NCBI GenBank assembly: GCA_027574665.1 | Contig: CM050653.1 | Span: 41,242,118 to 41,306,117, forward strand | Length of the DNA stretch: 64,000 bases | DNA from: Rhynochetos jubatus | Taxonomy: Eukaryota > Chordata > Aves > Eurypygiformes > Rhynochetidae | Direction: 5' to 3' | Translations under genes and position numbers: made by a program | Shown here: piece after piece, positions 41,801-53,316 of the stretch | Position numbering within the stretch: the stretch's first letter is position 1 | Layout: each line of letters opens with the position of its first letter | Notes under the pieces: model-generated | Told to the model about the DNA's origin: nothing | The model's database searches: none | The model's input: only the letters and a program-made list of their open reading frames with translations

Positions 41801-43313
41801 GTGGCAATCAGAGCACATGGCTTTCTCCACATGGAAGACATGGACTTCCATTCCAGATGCAGACTACTGATAAATACAGCTGTCTCCTTCTGGAAGTAAC
41901 ATACATCACACATTACAAAGGCCCATTTGTCCTTGCTTTTTTAATTCTATAGTATAGATAGGGGACTTGGCATTAAATAGTCATATCATTTACCAATTAA
42001 GGGTTTTTTTGACACTGATGGTGGGACCAGGAGGATGAGAGGAGAAAGCCTTCTTACCTGCACTGCTGTGGAAGATGATTCAAACTCCCCTTAGCCTAGT
42101 TCTGTATGCACACGGACAGCCAATTGACAGACAACAGAACCAAAAATGCTACCACCACAGTTGTTAAAGCTATACTCATTAGTAGAATTTGAAGTGGAAT
42201 GATCTTGGAAATGGAGTAATCCTGGAAGTGTCAAAGCTGCACCTGATGCCAGAGCATAAGCTATAGACCACCTTGGCACCACCTGTGCTGGTGGGATGAA
42301 GTCCCACTTTCTGCTGCTATCCCCAGGCTCCTCAGCTACCACTCAGAGTGCCAGCCAGGCTGTAGCTTCAGCCTCCTGCCTTCTTCCTTCTCTCACCATC
42401 ATCACAGCCAGCAGCAATGGACATTTCAGCATAGGTGCAGTTGAAAAAAAACCTCTTCACACATTTCCTCCTCCCATTCCTCCATCTTCTAAAGATTTCT
42501 TTGGGTTTTCCTGATGAGGCTCAAGGGAGCGAGAAGCTCACCCATGGATATTGCATTGGGCAGAATGAATAAAAAGGAAAGTGTACAGACAATCCCACAA
42601 AAGATGTTTAGTGCTGAAGGACACAGTTCTTGGTAGGTAAAAAGGAGCACTCACCAATTTCCAAATCGTGAATAAAGCTCCTTGGCTGGGAAGGAGAGTT
42701 ACTAGACACTTCCAGTCCACCCTTACCCTTCACTGAAACAGCCCTTGTGGGAAGAAATGCACATGGCAAGATGAAAGCCGCTGACTGAAGCAGCTGTGGG
42801 GAAGTGCACCGAATAGCTTTCTCATTCCCTGTCACATGTGGCCGAGGAGGCAATTTACTTTCCAGTTCCCTTCAAGATGAAGTATGGCTTGCACTACTAC
42901 TGCTTAGGCTGTACTTATTCCGTAAATAAAGATTTTCTGTCTTCCAGGTGGCAACTTTTGCCCTGAAGTCACTCTTTAAAATAAGCCTCAGAAACAGAGG
43001 CAATGTTCTTCTAGCAGGTGCAGTGCTGAGAGACTGGACAGCAGATACCTGTTAGTATTAAACACTCAATCTTGGTGTGAGGAAAACTTTCTCCTGTATT
43101 TCGCCTCCTAACATGTGGGTTGTAGTGCTGGCAGGGCAACAGAGCCATCCTGTCCCTCCACTTCTTTCCTTCCATTTGGTGAAGACGTGGAGGAGGCAGA
43201 CTTTGCTGCAAAGCCTTTCCATTCCCTCCGTGCTCAGCACAAGAGCCACAGCCTTGGGAAGCCTCTGCAGAAAGGTGCCACAAGAACACAGAGTCACCCA
43301 GCTCTTTTCTTTC

Positions 43314-43327
43314 TTTATTTTTTTATT
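43314..43327 (-). terminator. Possible distal polyadenylation signals (two AATAAA in tandem)
   Basis: Two AATAAA hexamers (43327-43322 and 43319-43314) lie on the minus strand, followed about 25 bases later by a GU-rich segment (GACTCTGTGTTCTTGTGG). Use of this site would extend the RBMS3 3' UTR to about 6.1 kb. The stretch between 43330 and 45070 is AT-rich and UTR-like, but it contains a plus-strand A26 run (43442-43467) that an mRNA would carry as U26. Whether the RBMS3 transcript reaches here cannot be told from sequence. Confidence 0.35.
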
Positions 43328-43441
43328 GAAAGCTTCATCAAAGAAAACAGAAGTTTAAACCTAACATCCACTGATCTACAGAAAGCCCCAGGAATGGGAA
43401 AATGGCAGCTATTTAGGATTGTGGTACAAATGGAAAACATT

Positions 43442-43472
<31 letters not shown>

Positions 43473-45072
43473 GCAGTACAGATCTTTCAAAGACATTCTG
43501 AGACATCAGGACACAGATGCCCATATAAATAAGATTCATAATTTAATGTATCGCAGAGGTTCTGTATTCTACATTTTGGCTACAGTGAGGTCTGTAAGGG
43601 CATTGGAGAACCTCTGTCCCATTTGTGTGATGCAGGTTTTCTTGATAGGAAACTCATCTGCTTTCAAAGCTGCTTTGATTCTTCTTACAGACAGAATCTG
43701 TCCATTCTGCTTTAAAAAGGAAAATAATTAAAAATTCCTATATGGATTCTGTATGCTTCCTGGTTTTACATAAAACTGTTTTGCCTCCAAAAGATAGTAG
43801 AATTTTCTTCCACTCTGGAATACAGCATATTTAATAATACTTTAGTTACATAAACATCATGTTCTCTTCTCTAGGCTGTGTTTTTGGGCTTTTAAAAATA
43901 TAACAGACTGTAAATTTCACCAAATTAATAAAATTTTCTCCAAGAGAAAGACACTTAAAGGCAGAAAATTAATGTTGGGCAGATACTCTCTTAAGGACAA
44001 CAGATCCAGATCTTGGAAGGTGCTTACACCTTGCAGGCTTTGGCCCTACAAGGAAAAATGGATTTGTGAACCTGTCAAAGGCTGACATTTTTCACTTCAT
44101 TACACATTTTTATTAAGGTGAAAGAACTCAGCTGTCACTGTTGAGGAATTAACAACTGAACTGAACAAACTGAAATAAACACACACATTTTTCTCATCAC
44201 GGAACGCTAAACGAACACTGGGTTTGATTTTTTTACAGCTTTTCTCTCATAATTTTCTGTTTAATTTTAATAAAGAGCGTGTTAATAAAGGGGAGAAGAA
44301 AGGGTCTCTTCTGCCTGCTTTGAGGCACAAAGGTGAATAAATCTCCGGGGTACATACAGCACTCTCTCCTATTTGGGTGACAGGAGCAATATAGAAAAAG
44401 TTGGTGTTCTTTTTGAAGGGAAGATAACTCTCCTTACACTGCATCTTTGCTGCTTTCTGAGATTCTAGAAATCTGCTCCACTGAGTGAGAGAAGTCTGCT
44501 GCTCACTCAGCCCTCCTGAGAAAGTGAGCGTGCATGATTGTGTGTATGCGTATTAGAAATGAATCTTTGTTACTAGAGTCAATTGTCATTAAACAGACAA
44601 GACTAATAGACCAAATGTCAGCATTTTTTTTTGTTTTGTTTTGCATTTCCATCACACCATGACTGTTTTCTTAGTTCACATGGGCTACTGAGAAAGATCA
44701 GGAAAATCCCCTACCCTGTGGCACTTCTTTTATATCTGGACCAATTTCATGTTAAATAACGTTTTGAAAGGAAATGTTGACCATGCGTGTATCAAACATT
44801 ACTATCTTCAACTACCACATTCGGTCTCATCAATAAAAATGGATTGATTCATTACTTTAAGCACATTATCACTCTTCAGCATGACTCTTGCTATAGGTGG
44901 AGTTCAGTGAGCCTGCCTAAACCCGTTTTGCTCATGTCAACCTCAGCATTAAAATGAAGTGGCATGAGGAGCACCATCAAGCTTAAAATCATGAAGCATG
45001 GCAATTCGTTAAACACTTAGTGTCAGTCTCATCCTTCAGTACCATAAACAACATAATATAGATCCAAATACT
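43328..45072 (-). other. Possible RBMS3 3' UTR extension or immediate downstream flank
   Basis: This stretch has no gene signature on either strand. It is AT-rich, resembles the preceding UTR in composition, and ends at the tandem AATAAA pair. The A26 homopolymer at 43442-43467 is the longest mononucleotide run in the window. It could equally be non-transcribed flank. Confidence 0.3.
43442..43467. repeat. A26 homopolymer
   Basis: The longest mononucleotide run in the window. No polyadenylation signal is visible in the preceding 40 bases on the plus strand. Confidence 0.95.
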
Positions 45073-45092
45073 ATGACATATTAAAAATAAAC

Positions 45093-45098
45093 TTTATT
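45093..45098 (-). terminator. Polyadenylation signal AATAAA (likely main RBMS3 site)
   Basis: In the mRNA sense the context is TTGTAATAAAGTTTATTTTT, followed within about 40 bases by a U/GU-rich stretch (TATGTTGTTTATGG). This is the classical arrangement of signal, cleavage zone and downstream element, so cleavage would fall near 45070-45080. Other AATAAA hexamers occur closer to the stop (for example near 48750 and 46700) and could be used as well. Confidence 0.55.
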
Positions 45099-46321
45099 AC
45101 AATGCAGGCTTCCTCAAATTTGCTGAGTTTTGGTACACATACATACATAAATAATACCCTTAATTCGATTTTTACTTGAGTAAAAATCCATTCGAATGCT
45201 TCAGCCCATTGCCCATTGCAAGTTTAAGCCCTCGCTCCTCTAATCACCAGCCTTTATCTTCCACAGTTGGGCATGCATCCATAGCAGATGATGATACAAT
45301 GCGATGCAATTGCTCTCAAACACGCCTCACTCTGCATTACGGTGGATTTCTTGACCAACACAACCAAGGCAGTCTCTTGGTAAACAGAACTATACAAGTA
45401 AGCACAAGCTAAGGACATTTCAAGAGTCTGTTTCACTGGAAGGCAATAAGAGGACATTCACAATTTGAGGCCTGACTGTCACAGGTGAAAAGTGCTTACA
45501 AAACCAGCAGTAGAGCCAGATAGGAAGAAGAGACTTTTCAGTGCCCTGATCTACACTTGGGTCAGCACCTGCAAATACAATACGCTCTTCAGTTCCACTG
45601 TATCAATGTTTTTTTTTCTCAATTTTAAGTGACGAGCCCAGGTATTCAGAATTTTCTAGCCATAATTAATATTTTTCTGACACCCCTTCTGTATTTATCT
45701 TTTTTTTGGGTAAAAACAAACAAACCTGAATATCCAGATTTGACTATTTACAAGAATTCAGGTGTGATGGAAAGTACATACGCAGTTCAGCTTATGGATC
45801 TGATGTTACTTCTAGACCTCTGGGCCAGGCACCATTGCCTTAGACTTCTAGACTTGTTTCTGCAACCTTTCAGGAACCCTCCTGATAATTAAAGCTAAAT
45901 TGGTAAGACAGACATAGATATTGACTTTACAAATTCAGGTCTTCATAAAAAAGAAGAAAAAAAAAAAAGGAAAACAGAAACTCCGACCAATAATAATAAT
46001 AAACCTTCCAAAGAACCTTATCAGCCAGAACATAAAGAAAACCAGCATTAGATTTCAGAGGCAACCAAGTATTCCTGTCTTACGACAACACCCATGCAGC
46101 GTGTTGCTCTTCCACTGTCCTCTTTTATCTCATCTTTAACTTTTACAAAGAAGTTACCATTTTCTGAGCATTTTGTATGTTCCAAATAAGTCTTTTTCTT
46201 ACCTTATGATCTATGACTGTTTATACTCAAAGCTCACATTGTTTATAATTCATAGACTTTCAAGTACCAGTTCACTGTTTTTTTGGGATCTGTAAGATGA
46301 TCAATTGTATTTAAGGGATCC

Positions 46322-46370
46322 ATTTTCTTTCCTCTTCTTCTTCTACTTCTTTGCTTTGTTTCTTTTGATT
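46322..46370. repeat. Pyrimidine (TTC)-rich tract
   Basis: An imperfect CTT/TTC repeat, which is purine-rich (GAA-type) in the RBMS3 mRNA sense within the 3' UTR. Confidence 0.7.
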
Positions 46371-48544
46371 TCAAACACTATTGAACATTATAGCATAGAA
46401 AAAAAAGGGAACAATTCTAATACAGAATGCACTTCAAACAGTTTAAAGTGACAGGCATCATGATATCGTGTTGCCCATCTGGCTTAATAAAAAACACTGA
46501 GATTGTTTAACTGTGTTTGCTGAAAAAAATAAGAAAAATGTTTCTGAATGTATAAATAAAGCAGCAGAGTTCTGAATAGAAACAAGAAGGTACCTCAGCA
46601 TATTCATCAGCCACATGGTAGCTACCTTGTAGCCTCATTGTTGGTAGTAAATGAGACTTTTTGTGTGTCACATTAGAACTAACACAGAAACAAATGTGTT
46701 TATTTCATATTTAACTGACTTGTGCCTGGGGTTATCTCTATTTGTATAAAGAATTAAGAGAGAGACAGAAAGGGAGGACATGTAGTAAGGAAGAAAATAA
46801 GGCTAGATTGATTTTTTTTCTCCCTCGTATGCCCTCCAAAGAAAGAGGGAACCTTTATCCAAGGACAAAATTCAAGTGTCACTCTCAAAAAGCAACAAGT
46901 AATGAGACAGCATGTGAAACAGAAAGAGATTTTTAATTTTTTTTTCTAAATTGAAAACATGTTGTGGATGTTGTTGTTCTTTTACTTTGGCGTCATCTGG
47001 TTTTCAGAAGTGTTGAATATCAAAACCTACTCTGGAGAAAGCAGAAGTTTTACCACTTCTGAAAATCAGGCCCTATTCCTATGGTGAAGAACCACATGAA
47101 CTCCCATTTCTCTCTTTTCTATGTTGCATATCTAGCAGCCATTTACTTGGGAAACCCCCTCCCCCCCACTATGTTAAAAAATATGATCTTGTTTTATCAA
47201 TTTAAAAAAATAATTGTGTTCTTTTCCCCAAAAGAGTCAGGTTAGGGAAACACAGATCTCTTTTTAGAATTGGGCAGCTGAATCAGATTGATCCAATATA
47301 TATGTTTTAATTTCATAATTTTTAATGGATACCCTGTTTTTAATGCACCACAATAAATGTGATGTAGCTTTCCCTCTCTTCTGGATGGAGGAAAGTTTAA
47401 AAATGTTTGGTTTAATTTTTACATATAGATATGTGTGTATGTATGTATATATTTAAATGCTGCTTCTCTTCTGCCTCCTTAAGGAAAAAAATCATCTTTC
47501 GACTTGCTTCTCACCTTTTTTGTTTGCTTGTTTGGAAGAAGTAAGGACCATAATCAAGATTTGAAAATGGACAATAACTGTCATTCCTAAACCAGATTCC
47601 AATGGATTTAATTTAGTTAGTGTCTTTTTTTGCCTAATCATACTAATCAGTGATTGTCAGCCAACATATTAAGACAACAGAAATCATAGCAGAGAAGAAT
47701 AATTTTTAACTTCCTGCCTGCATGACAGTACTAAGTAATTTTCGACATTTCTGCTTGTATGGGAGAGCTAAAATGACAACAAAGATCAAGTTCGCTTTCT
47801 CTGGCATCTACCTGGCAATTCAAATGCATCACTGAAAAACAAACGCAGAATTAAGGTGGCTATGCATGCTGGACGATGACAAAGACTGAGGTGAAGAAAT
47901 GAATCTGCGGTATGTCGGAATTCAGAAGGAAGACTGTTGTTTCAGTAGAAATACGAAAGATCAGGCAATTTAACAGAAAAACTCATCAAAATTAAAGCCC
48001 ACCTGGACAGATTAGTTGGTAACCCACTCTCCCCTGCTTTGAGATGTTCTCCAAAGCACACTTTCAACACGCTTCTAATACCAACTACTCTGAAATTTCC
48101 ACTATAAACATATGCAGTATGTAAAACACCAGTGGAAGATAGTTTAAACAAACAAGAAAGTAAGAACTGGTCCGGCCATGTAGGTCAAATAAAGATAAAA
48201 AAAGAAAAAAAACCTCTATCTTCTGGACTGCGTTAGGGTGTCACTTCATCTTTGGTATAAAATAGGCCATCCATAGGCTGCATTTGTTCACAACTAGGAA
48301 AGACTACAGAAATTGTCAACAATTTCTTCTATCTATTGCTTTTTTTGCACTTTTTTGACCATAAGCTCCTATCTACTTAAGTTTTTTTTAATGCTCTTAA
48401 GCTAGGTTTTTGCAATGTGACAAGCAAAGCAGACTAAAAACTTCTTAAAGCTCATAAAAAAGACTGCAGATAAAAAGCACTAATGCTTTTGCTAGCGATC
48501 ACGCTTTGTAAATAAAAAAATCTGCATTCTGCAAGAAAAAAACC

Positions 48545-48564
48545 CTGCATTCTCTATAATGCAG
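48545..48564 (-). promoter_or_regulatory. Small stem-loop in the RBMS3 3' UTR
   Basis: CTGCATT (48545-48551) and AATGCAG (48558-48564) form a perfect seven-pair stem with a six-base loop. CTGCATTCT also occurs once more about 20 bases earlier. Function unknown. Confidence 0.5.
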
Positions 48565-49154
48565 CAAGTTTTTTTCTCAATTCAATAACTTTACTGTAAA
48601 ATGCTTTAGCCTTCTAGAATTTTTTCTGTCAACACTTAAGACAAAGTTCATAAAAGTCCCAGCATTTTTCCAATCCTTTCAGTTGCCACAGTTCCTTTAT
48701 CATCAACTTTTCTTCAAAAGAAGAAAATCATTTTCTTTTAAACTGTACAGTTTATTTTTTGTTCACCCCAAAAATTCAGTCTATTAAACTTCTGCACCAG
48801 CACCGGTGTGAGCAGTTTCAATTCATTCTCGGGTTTTCTAACAAGACGTTGACAGCTTGCCTTGAGAGCCTTTGACGTCCTTAAAATTAAGGCAATTAAG
48901 ATTCAAGATAAACCTTACCTAAACATTTCTTTAAAAAAAACCAAAAACCAAAAAAACCAAAAAACACTCTAGATTTAAAACAGAAGAAAAATAAAATGAG
49001 AGAAAAAGAGTAGCTTAATTTTTGAGGAAGACAACTGGTTTTCATCGCAACTTGCTCCCTCTTGACATCATCAGTTTTTCTGTTTAAAAAAAAAAAAATC
49101 TAGCTACACCTCCAGGTAAATTCTGAGTTCAAATGTTCGTCCAGATGAAATGTC

Positions 49155-49178
49155 AACCCAGCATGTTTCCGCTGGGTT
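49155..49178 (-). promoter_or_regulatory. Stem-loop in the RBMS3 3' UTR
   Basis: AACCCAGC (49155-49162) and GCTGGGTT (49171-49178) form a perfect eight-pair stem with an eight-base loop. In the mRNA sense the loop is GGAAACAU. It lies about 220-250 bases after the stop codon, between U16 and U13 tracts. Function unknown. Confidence 0.6.
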
Positions 49179-49401
49179 TTTCCTTTAGTTAAAAAAAAAA
49201 AAAAAATAGCAAAAATAAAATTGTCAGACTACATGACGGAACCATTTGCACAGCACATAAAAACACTGTTTTGTTTTTGTTGGGAAAGGTAGAAAAAAAA
49301 AGCATTCATTTGACGCCTGTGCAAACTGGAAGCCAACTTCTTGTTCAGTGAAGTTTCTCCATTCAAGGCAAAGATTTCAGACCGACATTCTTCAGTCCTG
49401 T

Positions 49402-49408
49402 TTATTGT
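49402..49408 (-). CDS. RBMS3: RBMS3 terminal exon, coding part (last Lys base, Gln, stop)
   Basis: A minus-strand acceptor, a T-rich tract ending TTTTTACAG (49417-49409), precedes A-CAA-TAA. Joined to the AA left by the previous exon this gives AAA CAA TAA, so the protein ends Y-Q-Q-S-K-Q. The mammalian protein, as I recall it, ends S-K-P; CCA to CAA would be a single-base difference. The bases after the stop also look like RBMS3 3' UTR, again from memory. The long open frame crossing this point on the minus strand (49945-49229) reads through the intron and UTR and is not a gene. Splicing this site to the 53189 donor is inferred from consensus signals and phase, not from RNA data. Confidence 0.8.
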
Positions 49409-52400
49409 CTGTAAAAACAATTGAATTAAAGTGGTCATTAAGTCAAAACAACTTTGATATAGGTTCCTCTCCTTTTTTTCCACCCAATTCCCTTTAAAAG
49501 TTAGCCAAGCTAAACTAACTTTGCAGCTGTTTAAACATGATACCACCACTAAGCTGAAAATAGTCAGGCAGAAACAGGGAACTCCTGCGCTGGGGACGTT
49601 AACACATCCTAAGCAGAAGAATTTACTCTTGTTAATGCTACGCTTAATGGGCAGTCTAACTACACTGAGATGAATATATGGCTTAGCATTGGGTAAATAT
49701 TTCAAGAGTAATACAATAAGAGAGTGAATATTTTCATAATAATAAGTGTTACTATTTATTTTGGATAGTGATAATAAAAGGATAAAATTGCAATAAAAGG
49801 ATACATTCAATTTGCTAAAAAGAACATATTTTCTGATGGCAAGAACAGTTAGAGTGTGGAGCAGCCTGCTTAATGAGGCAGTTATGGCTACCTTAGTAGA
49901 AACATTCAAGATAATATTAATTAGAAAAATATAATTTTTGATCATATAGCATCAAATATTTTGAAATTTAGAACAGCGAATAAGCTAAACTATCGACTTT
50001 TTTCTTACGGAAGATAGGTCTCATTTTGAGGTTTCATGTCATTTAAAGGTATGTCACATCAAACTTATCTTAGCAAGACTGTGAGACATCTTTGGGGAGA
50101 CGCAGAACCTTCCTACAAATGCTGTTTCATGTCTAGGGCTGTCAGTAAGGGTTAGCTACTGCTTCTCCTACAACCCTCAAAACTTGCGTGGAAAAAACCC
50201 TTTTCCAACTGAAGTTCAACACAAGAAAATCCAGTACCTTTCCTTCTGCAAGCATTAACACATTTTCCTTGCTTAGTTTTCAATGAATTTTAATATTACA
50301 ACTTAAATTGTGAAGAATGTTGATGACAACATTTGCCACTGAACTATTTCTCTGGATGGTGAACATAAAACTAACTTCAACTTTAAATATTAAATTTACC
50401 AAAGGAATTTTTCATTGCGTGAAGCTTGATAATTAGTACTTTGATTGTAACAACATATTTATGTGGCAGGCAAGAATTAATTATTTTCTTAGGGATTTCT
50501 ATGCATAACTTGTGGTAGGAGTATGCAAGTTGAATGCTCACCTCCTGAGGTTTTATTGCCCCTCTAGGCTGAGTTGCTCCCATATGCATGAAAGACCAAT
50601 TCCACTGAAGGGTCACAGGACACACTCTAACCTGGCATTGAGTTTGCCCAGAAAAGGCTCCAGGAAAATGTAATTCTTTCCATGTTTAAAATCAGAGTGC
50701 ACTGACCAGCACAGTTTTGCTTAGAGGTAAGAGAGGGAAGTGGGAATGATCTCCATTTATCTCCATTTCATAAATTTCACACTTTTATATGCAAAATTAA
50801 AGATTTATAAGGAAAAAAGGGAGTATGGCTTTAAAATAATTAAGGTGATTTCCTCATAAAGTAGAGCCCTCCTATATTGCTATGTGATAGGTAGGTTTTT
50901 GACATGGTTATAATTTCTGAACATCTATGGGTGGGATCCTCAAGTACAGCAGCCGGCATGTTAAATAAAAGAACATGTATGCTGATTAAAAAAGTGGAAC
51001 TTAAAATTTAAGTCTTGTGGTTTATTTTTACTTACAAAGAGAGTACAGAGTCCTTATACCACCCAGTTCATTCTGAGTACATTGCCTCTCCTTCGTTGCC
51101 TGCAATTTCATGATTGTTGCAAAGAAAATAAATATAATGAAATACACTGTTATAACTTTTCTCCTGACTGATCAGCTCCTATGAAATAATTTTATAGTGT
51201 CTGCCTTTTCCTTTGCCTATATCTGACAAAATCATTGTCCGGTCATGTTAATTACTTACTCTCATCTTGCTTTCAAAACAGCTGTTGTATACTGGGCATG
51301 ATGCTTGGTATTACGTGTCCTTCGAAGAGCAGATTAATACAATTACATTTTAATTACAAAATAACTTAACTCGGTTTTATATTAAAGGTTACTGAAATGT
51401 TCTGGCAGGAGCTGATTTTTTAAGACTGAGATTGTGTACATTTTGGTTTGTTTCTACAGCTTCCCACACTTTGCATTTCTGCCCGCAAATGGCAGATACA
51501 AATAGAGGGCACGTTTCAGAAAAAATACTGAAATAACGATAATAAAAAAACTGTAGTGGATCTGCCTGTGTGATTAAAAAAAGAATTTCCTCTAAATGTA
51601 AATGCCAGTGCCATTAGAAGTGTATCAATCATTAGAAAAAGGCAGTAGCTGACAAGGAAAGATGAGGGATCTCATTTTCAGAGAAGGTGGGAATTCATGA
51701 CACTGGCAAGAAACACAGTACTCATTTCAATAAAGAATTGCAGTGTAGTTTCCTCCTCCGTGGGAAAAAATGCCAGAATATGCTGCTTACAGCTAACTTT
51801 TGGGGGCTTCTAAACCTAAGTCCTTCTGCTCTGAGACTTAAATGAAAAGGAACTGGAACATGGGAATGGTCAGATCCAAAATCCTGTAGAAGAGTCACCA
51901 AAATAAGCCAACAGGATGGTACGATCACATATATTTCTTCCTTTGCCCATTATATTCTGTAAGTATTTTGACATCATTTATTCACAGGTACTAGAGAGAC
52001 TGATGGCCAGAAGGGATACACATCCATAGACTGTGTCTCCAATTGGGTGCATCAACAAAAAGCTTGTGATCAATTGCTTTTGTTAATATGTACGAACAGA
52101 CAAGTATGGGCAACGCCATAAGAAAGAGTGAGGTCTTAGGATTTATGGCGGTCAAAAAGGCACATTGTGGGATCTGAAACCATTTGGTACTCATACACTA
52201 GACCAATAAATGCATCTTCCACTTCCAGAGGTCAAAAATGAAGTAAAGTCATTGGCAGATTGGTATAATTCTAAGCTTTCCTATACTAGCTCATATCTTA
52301 CGCCTCTACAAGTACTATGTCACGATGCACTGACTGGCGTATCTAACAGATTTCTTGTCTGACTATTTGTCTGCTTCCTTTCCCAAGATAAAAACCATGT

Positions 52401-53188
52401 AATTCTCTTTTCACAGTGATGCTGGTGTTCAATATACACGTATTAATCAAGGACTGTGTTTGGGTTTCTAGAATCTGTCCAACATTGACTGGTCCTAGTG
52501 AGTACCCTGTCTCCAAGTAACCTTCACTTCATGAGGACCAGTTTTATTGTGGCAAAGAGAAGGGGTGTTTGAGGATTATTCTAAAGATGAAGAGACTCTT
52601 TGGGAGTTATAAATACAGCTGTCTGTGTATAAATTTTGATTTTTTCCAAGATATTCCATGGGAAGCAAAGAAAGGAGGCAGAGGACAGGAGAAGGACAGA
52701 GCAGTGCTTCTCTACATCCCTTTCTTACCACCTTGTCCATTGCCAGTTCCTGCCCCCTCAACGGCACCAGTTTTGCACAATCACAAATATCAGTTCAGGG
52801 CAATCTATACTGCTCCACAAGCTATACTTTCAGAAAGAAACATTTACATGCGTATTGTGCTGATATTTTCACCACTGCAAAATTTAAGCCCTCTTTTTAA
52901 CCTCTGATGCCAAATGCTGCTTTATCCCAGCATTATGATTGCTAACACAGTTATTGAGATCCTTCCGAGTCCAGAAAAGCAGAAGAGAGCATATCATTGC
53001 AGGCAGGAACTCAAGGACATTTTGCCAAGGTGAGGCCAAAACATTTTGCTAATTACAATGCTATATATCCAGAATTCATCAGAACTTAATGAAGCTACTC
53101 CGAATTTATACTACAGAAATGGGGAGTGGAATTTGGCCTGCTAATCAAGAAACAAACCCTTCTGGTTACAAAGCCTACGCCTACTTAC
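49409..53188 (-). other. RBMS3: RBMS3 last intron
   Basis: About 3.8 kb between the donor GTAAGT at 53188-53183 and the acceptor ending at 49409. It is AT-rich with no recognised repeat and no further exon that I could identify. A minus-strand AATAAA at about 52550-52545 could terminate a transcript that retains the start of this intron. Confidence 0.75.
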
Positions 53189-53316
53189 TTAGACTGTTGG
53201 TAAGAATATGCAGGCGCATGTTCACTGGATGTTTCCACTGTCATCTGTTGCTGTTGACCACTGGCTTCCTGTGATGAAGATGCTACTGTCTGTGGAGAAG
53301 TATCAGCAACAACACC
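53189..53316 (-). CDS. RBMS3: RBMS3 penultimate coding exon (42 codons plus 2 nt)
   Basis: The minus-strand translation begins G-V-V-A-D-T-S-P-Q-T-V-A, runs through a Q4 stretch (S-G-Q-Q-Q-Q), and ends S-E-H-A-P-A-Y-S-Y-Q-Q-S plus the first two bases (AA) of a Lys codon. This is the extreme C-terminus of RBMS3, a Ser/Gln-rich low-complexity tail with no fold of its own. The acceptor CTAG follows a T-rich tract and precedes 53316. The donor is GTAAGT at 53188-53183. At 128 bases the exon changes phase from 0 to 2, matching the terminal exon, which starts with the third base of the Lys codon. Compared with the mammalian tail as I remember it, there are several conservative changes (for example D to E, I to M, N to S). 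If the donor is not used, the next codons read AAG TAA, so the protein would end one residue early. Confidence 0.9.

Larger units (their letters stand above)
28156..43313. other. Intergenic, no gene recognised
   Basis: About 15 kb without coding signature on either strand. It includes the A19 run, the G-run cluster near 29.85 kb and a small perfect hairpin GTGGGA-TGAAG-TCCCAC near 42.29 kb. In mammals RBMS3 is followed by a long gene-poor interval before TGFBR2, which fits. Confidence 0.7.
45073..49401 (-). other. RBMS3: RBMS3 3' UTR (main form)
   Basis: This is non-coding, AT-rich sequence following the RBMS3 stop codon without any minus-strand frame of note. It contains U-tracts in the mRNA sense (A-runs at 49191-49206 and 49086-49098 on the plus strand), a stem-loop at 49155-49178, another at 48545-48564, a G/U-rich tract from the plus-strand AACC/A-rich stretch at 48932-48966, and AU-rich blocks near 47297-47304 and 47421-47455. 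The 3' end is placed just past an AATAAA at 45098-45093. Long 3' UTRs are normal for vertebrate RNA-binding protein genes. The end point is inferred from the signal alone and alternative ends are likely. Confidence 0.65.

Noticed and set aside
43300..43467. A26 tract as a processed pseudogene tail
   Set aside because: There is no AATAAA within 40 bases upstream on the plus strand and no gene-like sequence before it. It is treated as a homopolymer.
49229..49945. Longest open frame in the window (238 codons, minus strand)
   Set aside because: It starts inside the last RBMS3 intron and crosses the terminal acceptor into the 3' UTR. The translation is low-complexity, with no domain or family resemblance.
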